A stretch of 64,000 nucleotides of DNA. Source: Hibiscus mutabilis (Eukaryota > Streptophyta > Magnoliopsida > Malvales > Malvaceae). Location of the stretch: NCBI GenBank assembly GCA_019671005.1, contig CM033718.1, positions 32,256,508 through 32,320,507 of the forward strand, in the 5' to 3' direction. Below are positions 57,043 to 64,000 of this stretch, in pieces (position 1 is the first letter of the stretch; each line of letters starts with the position of its first letter). Below the pieces are notes generated by a model that saw nothing but the letters and a program-made list of their open reading frames with translations, was not told where the DNA came from and did no database searches. The translations under genes and the position numbers were made by a program.

Positions 57043-57144
57043 GAATCTCACCTACAAACTCCTTTTGGGGCGGGCCTTGAGCTTGAGTTGTATGCAATGT
57101 TTTCTAATGATGATGATGTTATCGGAGTCCAAAATAATATGTAA

Positions 57145-57604
57145 ACTATATTTTTATTTTTAACGATCTTTTTTTTAGTTATTTAAAAAAAAATCAATAA
57201 CGTACAATAAATCGAATCTATATTATTCATAATCACCCTAAACCCTAAACCAATACGCTAAAAATACTTTTAAAACCATTAATTTGAACACTCTACTTAT
57301 AATCAATATTAACCTAATTTAATCTAAAACTTTTAAATTGCAGTTATCTCGCCGCTTCAATTTCTCGTAGAACTCGCGTCTCATAGGATGCAAGTTTCGT
57401 CTTTTTATTTTTTTTAAAATTAAAGGATAACAAAAACCAAGTCGGACTAAAGATGCGTCCTGAGAAAAACGAGGTTAGAAATCGGGTCTTGCAGAACACG
57501 AATTACCCTTACGTGGACAGAATAAAAGTACTTTTCCAAATGTTGTTAAAAGGAGATATTTGGACAAATAAATTTCTAAAAGAAAATATTTGACCAATTG
57601 CCTC
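57145..57604. repeat. Right end of the Mutator-like element, including the inverted repeat
   Basis: The inverted repeat is 57355-57604. It contains palindrome copies at 57371-57396 and about 57479-57504. The part 57145-57354 is AT-rich spacer. Confidence 0.85.
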
Positions 57605-57811
57605 ATATATTAAATGCGTTTGTGTTTAGCCGTGAAAAATGGTACCCTAAAAGCTCAGTAGTCCCATCAATGTAATTATCATCTTGAAACAAGGGTTGAT
57701 GTATTCGGACACAGATCTTCGCCCCTTGTACAACCTGTCACCACTAACTTACAGGCTGGCAACCCTGCCCACTGTTCCTATGAAATAATTTTATCATCAC
57801 GTCACGACAAT

Positions 57812-57874
57812 TCCTACGTGGCAACTCGGTCGAAAGTCGAGGCCCCCTCCCTTTCGCTCTTTCCCTATATATAA
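57812..57874 (+). promoter_or_regulatory. Promoter elements of the PADRE gene
   Basis: CTACGTGGCA (about 57812-57821) has the ACGTG core of an ABRE/G-box. CTATATATAATAG (about 57864-57876) is a TATA box roughly 135 bases before the start codon. Both lie within 270 bases of the Mutator-like element end. Confidence 0.6.
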
Positions 57875-58006
57875 TAGTCCCCCTACAGCCTTCACCAACA
57901 CATTCAAAAACTTTTCTTCAGAAAAAAAGATTTCAAAAACTTCAACATTTCCCGTTCCAGGATCTGAAAAGAAAGAGAGCAACATTGAAATCTACGAATC
58001 TGGAAA

Positions 58007-58516
58007 ATGGGTATTTGTAGTTCTTGTGAATCAACTCACGTAGCAACAGCCAAGCTGATCCTCCATGATGGGAGATTACAAGAGTTTCCTTACCCCGTTA
58101 AGGTTTCTTACGTTCTGCAGAAGAATCCCACGCGTTTTATCTGCAACGCTGATGAAATGGATTTCGACGACGTCGTATCAGCCATTGAGGAAGACCAGCA
58201 GCTTCAGCCCGGGCAACTATACTTCGCCTTGCCATTGAGTTGGCTTAACCGTCCTTTACAAGCAGAGGAAATGGCTGCATTGGCTGTCAAAGCCAGCTCT
58301 GCTCTAATGAAAACTACCACTGTGTCTGAAAAACGCGGGCGAAGAAGTAAAGCTGTTACGCCTTTTGCTTTTTCAGAAGAGTCTCCTCGCCGGGAGGTTG
58401 CCACCGCCGGCGTTTCTGGTGTTGGGAACGGCGGTGAGAAGAGAGGGAGAGGAGGCAGAGGTCGATGGAGAGGGAGTAGAAAGTTTAAGGCTGTGTTGAG
58501 TTCTATTCCTGAATAG
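58007..58516 (+). CDS. PADRE (DUF4228) domain protein
   Basis: A complete single-exon gene of 169 codons. It begins MGICSSCES: Gly at position 2 is a likely myristoylation site, and nearby Cys residues could be palmitoylated, so the protein may attach to membranes. Residues 17-100 show the family pattern: AKLILHDGRLQEFPYPVKVS, then PTRFICNADEMDF and QLQPGQLYFALPLSWLNRPL. The C-terminus is a disordered, Arg/Gly-rich stretch (RGRGGRGRWRGSRKF), as usual for this plant family, whose members are linked to pathogen and abiotic stress responses; the molecular role is not settled. TATA box and start are well placed, and composition is GC-richer than the flanks. It is the only gene here that appears intact. 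Confidence 0.93.
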   Translation: MGICSSCESTHVATAKLILHDGRLQEFPYPVKVSYVLQKNPTRFICNADEMDFDDVVSAIEEDQQLQPGQLYFALPLSWLNRPLQAEEMAALAVKASSALMKTTTVSEKRGRRSKAVTPFAFSEESPRREVATAGVSGVGNGGEKRGRGGRGRWRGSRKFKAVLSSIPE

Positions 58517-58840
58517 AGATGGGAAATCAATGGGTGGTATAACTGTAAATATGTGAAAGGGGAAGGAATTGTTAGTCAAATCAGTGGTAGAAATTGGTCT
58601 CATTGTGGATGTGATTAGCTTAAAGTTCATATCTCTGGTCTTTCTTTAAGTTGTGCATTTGCCTAAGAGAGAGGGTCGTGTTACAATTTTACCCTTATTT
58701 AGGTCAAAAATGAAATTAACTCTACATTAATTATTCAATCATATCATAGCTCTCTTGATTTATTTAATTCTTAATGTTAATTAAAAACCTTGAATTGTGG
58801 CGTACGTTACTCTCTGCCTGGAACAACTGAGTAGAAAAAA
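58517..58840 (+). other. 3' flank of the PADRE gene
   Basis: Probable 3' untranslated region followed by AT-rich DNA. No clear polyadenylation signal could be picked with confidence. It ends at the MITE. Confidence 0.5.
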
Positions 58841-59621
58841 AACTTAAGTGGCAAATAAATACTTATACTTTGATTTAGATAGGTATCTAAACTTTGTTTT
58901 AGGTTAAATTGATGTTCAACGTTTTTAACATTACTCAAATAGGTGTTTCGTTATTACTGTTCGTTAATTTTTATTGTTAATTTTTGTTATCTGACACATG
59001 TATCTTTTAAAATTTTTAAAATTATATTTAAAATTAAATAAAACAAAATAACCCCAAATCTCACAAAATAGCCTCAAATTTTAAAATCTTTAACACTCCA
59101 AAGCTCAAATTCTGGTTTGACTTGATTTCGCTGCTGATCGTCATGCCGCCGCCCATCACGACCATTTATCCCACTACTTCGTCGGTGAAAATCAACTGTC
59201 GCCGTACGAAATCATGAAATCGTCGAATAATTCATTCGAATGATTCATGACAAACATCAACATAACTGATAATGAACGGTATGTGGGTCGTTCGACGAGG
59301 GAAGAATGCTTCATTCCGTCGCTGGAGACGCGATCAACGCCAGTGGAAGTAGCTAGATTTAGGGGTTTAGAGACTATTTTGAGATTATTTGAAAATTTTA
59401 AGATATTTTAAAAATTATAATTTATTTTTAAAAAAATAAAATTCAGAAAATGTTTAATACTGTCACGAGTCATGTTTTTATTGGATAACATAATTTTTTT
59501 AACGGCTGTTAACGATAAGGCACTTAAATAAACGTTAGACACTTATTTGACTCGAAAAATACTTTAAGCACCTATATAGAAAAAAAAAGTATAGTTTGAA
59601 CACTTGTTTACCACTTAAGTC
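58841..59621. mobile_element. Mutator-type non-autonomous element, copy 2
   Basis: Same family and orientation as 1466-2238. Ends AACTTAAGTGG and CCACTTAAGTC are inverted. The flanks are identical 9-mers TAGAAAAAA (58832-58840 and 59622-59630). The GC-richer centre (59130-59350) aligns with that of copy 1, with many substitutions and no shared open frame. Confidence 0.85.
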
Positions 59622-59805
59622 TAGAAAAAAAAAAAGGAAAAGAAGAGAAAACCCCTCTAAAAAAATAGGTGAGTCGCTCCCTAGCATTCTCGCATTATTT
59701 CTTTTGATTCCTCATTCTCACCGGTATCCAGATTTGCTTACTGAAATTTAATTTATGGTCATGAAGAAAAATGTAAATAATATCAAATTGAAGGAATTTC
59801 AAAAT

Positions 59806-60052
59806 ATTGAGGATTACTTTTTATGATTTTTTTTAAATTATGACAAAATTACTTGAATGTAAAAATATGAAGGGTTATATGTGGTATTATATAAATTTTG
59901 TAACAGCCACATCACCCATTTTACGTTAGTTAACGATTCGGTGGTTATTTTATAACAAAATTAAAATTTAACGTTCATTCTATAATTTTTAAAAGTTTGA
60001 TGACTATTTTATATTTTTAAGATAGTTTAGGGATCATTTATGTACTTCACCC
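59806..60052. mobile_element. Truncated MITE of the GGGCAAAGTACAC family
   Basis: Right half only: AACAGCCACATCACCCATTT through GATAGTTTAGGGATCATTTA to TGTACTTCACCC, matching the right arm of the element at 62441-63020. The left arm and target duplication were not found. Confidence 0.6.
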
Positions 60053-61865
60053 TATAATTTATTCACAAAAAGAAATGCTCCACGTGATCATTTATTCTAG
60101 TTATTCAAGTAAAATAAACGGAAATAACAAGAAATAGGAAGAAAAAAGAATAGAAATAATATTTGGATTCTATATCATAGGAACAGAAATAAGACTTCTT
60201 CTGCTTTTGATTGTTGGTTCAATCCAATAACAAAATTTCTTTTACAAGATTTCTTTGTTACAATGAGTCAGATTGCAGAATTATAAGAAAATGAATTATT
60301 TAAATTAAAAATAAAAAAATTCAATGCATATTTGTATGTATTAAAAGAAAATATAAAATATTATTAACGTGTACATTTTTCACGATTACTTTAGAATTTT
60401 CCTACGAATGTAAAATGTTATAAAACTATTAAAATGGTAATTAAAAGAAAATATACATCAAATAAATATTATTAACTTGTACGTTTTTTTACGGTTGTCT
60501 ACATATTTGTATGTATTAAAACTGTCGAATATTTTTTCCTTGTCAATGTTGATAAAATTATCTTTTCTCGCCCTCAGATCGGCCAAAAACTTTTCACCTA
60601 AATTCAACTTGACTTTCTTTTCAAATTGATTTGTATATTATTTTCGGTATCCATTTTTTTTCTTGTTATTCTTCTATTTTACAAGTAGATTTTTAAAAAG
60701 AAAATATTTCTCCAATATATCAAATATCTAGAACAAATAAATCTAAGTTTTACACAATTTTTTTATAAAATTGACACAATTAGTAATTTTCTTTCACAAA
60801 AATAAAAACTATTTTATGTGCTTTTTAGTGTCATGAAAATGCATTATGTCAACCACAAAATACAAACAAAAAAAATCGTAATACTCACACAAGCAACAAC
60901 AATTTTTAAACAAAAAGGCTAAATTAATGCTCAATTTTAAAAAATTTCCCTCAAGGATTTGTATTCAGCCTCTAAAATGTAATCTAATTAAGTTATTTAA
61001 TGTTAAAAAATCATTCAATAAAAAAACAATATTAGATAAATATCTTAATCTATCATGAGCAAAGGCATAATCCTATTTCCTAGAAATTAATTAATAAAGC
61101 TTGAAAAGAAAAGATTAATGACTTGTAAAAGTGCTAGAGAAAATAAGACAAAATTGAGATAATGTTAAAGAAAATAGAAAGATTAGCTATTTAGATTTTT
61201 GGGGATTTTAATACGATAAGAGTTTAATTTATTCTTATATAAATTACATTTTACATCACTTAAATTAAACCTGATTATACATATAAAATTATGATGCACT
61301 TATACTATGTAAAACTCAATTAATTTTACACTAGTATATAATTATTGGATTAATATAATTATTAGACAATTAAAAAAAATTAAACACTCATCATATTTTT
61401 CCGAAAAATATCTCTTCATTTTCGTTGTGGCTTTACCATTACAATAAATGACGATGGTATGGACTGATTGTGAAGGAAACATGCGCATCGGCGAGTGAAG
61501 GAGGCCGAGGCATTCGCTCTCTTTCTCGTATTTTCTTTAGTTTTTTTAAAAGATATTTTCATATTTAGAGATTATTAAATATTGTATTACGACCTTTCAA
61601 AAATGTATAAAAGTGTCGATTAAATTTCAGGGTAAAATAAAAGATGGAATTCGTCTTCACTGTGCGAAAGGGCAGCCACACGCGGAAATAGGGAGGAGGA
61701 GAGGGAGCAAATGACTGATTAAGCCAAATACTGCGTGCTGTTGTTAAACCACATGAATACCACGCGGTTGACGTTTAATCCTCCTTTCCTCATGGATTGA
61801 GTGTTTTAGGGTCAACCCCTCTTTACACTTATGGACATTTATAACAACATCAGCAATAATGTACC
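60053..61865. other. AT-rich intergenic DNA
   Basis: Very AT-rich to about 61400. A GC-richer patch at 61440-61520 and 61640-61800 (GGAGGAGAGGGAGC, ACCACGCGGTTGACG) may belong to an untranslated or regulatory region of a gene outside the window, but I see no coding frame. Confidence 0.35.
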
Positions 61866-62420
61866 TAGAGGTGGCAAAAGGTAGTTTGGTTCTGGTTCGG
61901 TTCGATCATTTGGATCTGATTACAATCAGTTTAAATTCAGGTCGGGTCGGTTCGTGTCTGGTTCGGTTTTAGTTCAAGTCTATGGTAATTTTGGTTCGGA
62001 TATCGGGTCGGTTCACTTGATTTTCGGTTCTGTTAATATCAGATCGGTTGATTTTCGGTCGGCTTAATATCGGGTTAAATATGAGATCGATATGTTTTAG
62101 TCGGGTTTTTAGGCCGATTTAGGTTTTTTCACCCTATATATGACTTTATATAGCTTGTATATTTGGCTTTTTATTGAGTTGTACGACAGTTCACATCCCA
62201 TCATTTTTTCCTTATTTTAATATCTTTTCTTTATTTAGGGTTACCTTCGGTTAGGGTCCATTCAGTTAGGTTGAAAATCAATTCGGGTTTATTTTCGGTT
62301 CAACTAAAATTCGGGCCAGTTTCGGTTTATTTTGGATTTCGGATCAAATTCTGGTCATCGTGTTCGGGTCGGTCTCGAGTCCCGATTCGGGTCTCAGGTC
62401 AAGTTTACCAAGTCTAAATG
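61866..62420. repeat. GGTTCGG-rich element, possibly a hAT-type MITE
   Basis: Many repeats of TCGGTTCGG and TCGGGTCGG, flanked by TAGAGGTGGCAAAAGG on the left and an imperfect inverse (ACCAAGTCTAAATG) on the right. The GTGGCAAA start is typical of common plant hAT-related repeats. A target duplication is not clear. Confidence 0.45.
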
Positions 62421-62440
62421 GACCCCATTGTTAAATATTA

Positions 62441-63020
62441 GGGCAAAGTACACAAATGGTCACTAAACTATCTCTAAAAATACAAAATGGTCATCGAACT
62501 TTCAAATGTTACCTAATGGGCTTTAAACTTTAGTTTTTGTTATAAAATGGTAACTAAGCTGTTAACTGTCGTTAATTGGGTGATGTGACAGTTACAGAAA
62601 TTTGAATAATATAACATTTAATCTTCTATATTAACACAATTAATCAATTTATTCTCAATTTAATCTTTACTATTGATGTCTAAATTGATTGAATGTGTAA
62701 ATATTGAGGATTAAATATGTTATTATAAAAATTTTCGTAACTGCCACGTCTCCTAGTTAACGACAGTTAATGGCCCAGTGATCATTTTGTAATAAAAACT
62801 AAAGTTTAATGACCATTGTGTAATTTTTTAAAAATTTGGTGATTTTTGTATTTTTAGGGATAGTTTAGTGACTGCCACATCTCCCAGTTAACAACAGTTA
62901 ACGACCCAGTGATTATTTTATAATAAAAATAAAGTTTAATGACTATTATATAATTTTTAAAAGTTAGATGATTTTTCGTATTTTCAGGAATAGTTTAGTG
63001 ACCATTTGTGTACTTTACCC
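62441..63020. mobile_element. Mutator-type MITE with duplicated right arm
   Basis: Ends GGGCAAAGTACACAAATGGT and its inverse; arms pair for about 150 bases. Flanks are identical 9-mers TAAATATTA (62432-62440 and 63021-63029). The right arm is present twice in tandem (about 62739-62871 and 62872-63020), each with TTAACGAC or TTAACAAC, CCCAGTGAT and GGATAGTTTAGTGA words. Confidence 0.87.
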
Positions 63021-63029
63021 TAAATATTA

Positions 63030-63967
63030 TGAAAATAGCTACCAAAATCATTACATTACGACTCCAATATTAAATATATTGAGAGTCGCTTGCTAAGTGT
63101 TGATCGTATTGGGCAAAGCTTTTTGTCATGTTGATAATGAAAATGAAAGATTTTGGCCCTCCCCACAAATTTGGTTTCCAAATCCATCATGATGGTGCTG
63201 AAAATGACACATGATTGTTCAAAACATTTAACTCTGTGTTGCCTATGTAGCTTGGGTCACATTCGTTGGATTTGGAAAAGGACACAGTGTACGCAGCTCA
63301 TATTTATGTTCAGCTGCAATCTGAACCCAGTATTTAAAAATCTATGCGCGCAGTTGTTAGTTGTAACCATAGTAAGCAGCCTGGTTGCCTTGGGTATCTT
63401 TTGAATTGATTTTTTTCCCAACCATCCAAGGGAATTAAACCAGAAAAATCCAGCCCAATTCAGCGTAAACTTTAGAAAAAGTTCAATGGGGGATTTATTG
63501 TTGACTTTGAAAGTCCAACCACGGGAAATCAAAGATTGAGCTGCAGTTAGCTTTAGTAAACTCTAGTGCAACCACTCCAATTGAATGAAATCATAACTCG
63601 CATTTGGATGCAAAGTTCAAAGATTGATAAATCAATCTACCTCTATGATTTCTAGGTAGAGGACAGCCTGCAAGAATCCAAAGCCCAGCGAACTAATCAT
63701 GACGTTAATGGTATTGAAGAATGAGAAAAAAAACCCAAGAGAGTATGATATTGATTAAAAAATTGGCATGCATGTGAAAAACAAGGAGAAAAAACAAATA
63801 CAAAGGTTTTGAAATAAAAAGGGTTGTTTTAATTGACGGGGCCATGCATGGCCAACAAACACCTAAAGCTGCAAACACTCATACGAGTTATAATCATTGA
63901 CATCTCGTGAGTTGGTCCAACTAAAGTGGAATTGCACAGTGAAATTCGAATTATTATTATTTAGTTA

Positions 63968-63968
<1 letters not shown>
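63030..63968. other. Unassigned DNA
   Basis: Less AT-rich than the preceding spacer. Overlapping short frames on both strands (63153-63404 plus, 63257-63532 minus) have no recognisable domain. It could be a gene relic or an untranslated region. No RNA gene or repeat identified. Confidence 0.3.

Positions 63969-64000
<32 letters not shown>
63969..64000. repeat. AT microsatellite, cut by the window end
   Basis: At least 15 AT dinucleotides running to the last base. Its true length cannot be known from this window. Confidence 0.95.

Larger units (their letters stand above)
49444..57144 (+). pseudogene. ORF with a transposase-type N-terminal module, split by a retroelement
   Basis: First part 49444-49728, second part 57048-57144, separated by the element at 49729-57042 and its GAATC duplication. 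It starts MSRPENINALVYYDGKIIND; a one-base shift near 49620 moves the frame to LEPLKYRLQTSLEPLTYSLF, which closely parallels LQSLRYRLPTSLDPLYFTIF in the transposase on the other strand. After the insertion the frame continues exactly and ends LELYAMFSNDDDVIGVQNNM. So it is a short protein made of only the PB1-like N-terminal module, and a paralogue of the transposase N-terminus. Role unknown. Confidence 0.7.
39909..57604 (-). mobile_element. Autonomous-type Mutator-like element carrying a PMD gene
   Basis: Perfect 10-base duplication ATATATTAAA (39899-39908 and 57605-57614). Terminal inverted repeats of about 250 bases (39909-40156 and 57355-57604) begin GGGGCAATTGGTCAAATATT and pair throughout. 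Inside: a MURA-like transposase (minus), an acidic ORF (plus), a decayed ORF (minus), a PMD gene (minus) and another ORF (plus) that is split by a 7.3 kb retroelement. Without that insert and its extra GAATC the element is about 10.4 kb. Every gene has at least one stop or frameshift. The transposase gene has a PB1-like N-terminus, a DDE-type core, a SWIM zinc finger and a CCHC knuckle, so it once had all it needed to move. Confidence 0.92.

Noticed and set aside
63153..63532. Overlapping 83- and 91-codon frames
   Set aside because: No domain, both strands open, and no promoter or splice context.

Overview
The window is nuclear DNA of a dicot plant and is built almost entirely of nested transposable elements. 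Ogre/Tat and Athila-type LTR retrotransposons, a Mutator-like element carrying a plant mobile domain (PMD) gene, Mutator-type MITEs with 9-base target duplications and one plant-specific PADRE/DUF4228 gene all point to a plant. Cotton or another member of the Malvales is my guess from the style of these elements, not something the sequence proves.

Layout. 1-4860: the 3' end of a decayed LINE-type RNase H gene, then AT-rich DNA with three short inverted-repeat elements (1466-2238, 2694-3085, 3365-3633). 4861-8164: a lone 3.3 kb LTR with a 120-base tandem repeat. 8199-37880: an Athila-like Ty3/gypsy element (gag, pro, RT, RNase H, integrase and a 3' ORF, all broken), split at 18719 by a 17.6 kb Ogre-type element (18720-36356) with 2.8 kb LTRs, an extra ORF before gag, a G-patch domain after the protease, a likely intron, dual RNase H regions and a 3' minisatellite. 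37881-39898: AT-rich repeat units separated by short insertions. 39909-57604: a Mutator-like element (about 10.4 kb without its insert) with 250-base terminal inverted repeats and a perfect 10-base target duplication. It carries a MURA-like transposase, a PMD gene and at least three other decayed ORFs. A 7.3 kb defective Athila-like element (49729-57042) sits inside one of these ORFs. 58007-58516: the only gene that looks alive, a PADRE/DUF4228 protein whose start codon lies 403 bases from the Mutator-like element. 58517-64000: AT-rich DNA with more Mutator-type MITEs and an AT microsatellite at the window edge.

Two dispersed palindromes are not explained by ordinary annotation. A 26-base near-palindrome (arms AACTCGCGTCCT and AGGACGCGAGTT) occurs at least 15 times in the Mutator-like element, in both terminal repeats and just upstream of a TATA box in each transcription unit. 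A 12-base palindrome (TTGCC-NN-GGCAA) recurs dozens of times through the LTRs and the coding regions of both Athila-like elements. Either could be the binding site of an element-encoded or host regulator.

The order of events can be read from exact target duplications: the Ogre went into the Athila-like element (AGTAT repeated), and the smaller Athila-like element went into the Mutator-like element (GAATC repeated). All retroelement genes carry stops or frameshifts, so mobility now would need proteins from other copies.
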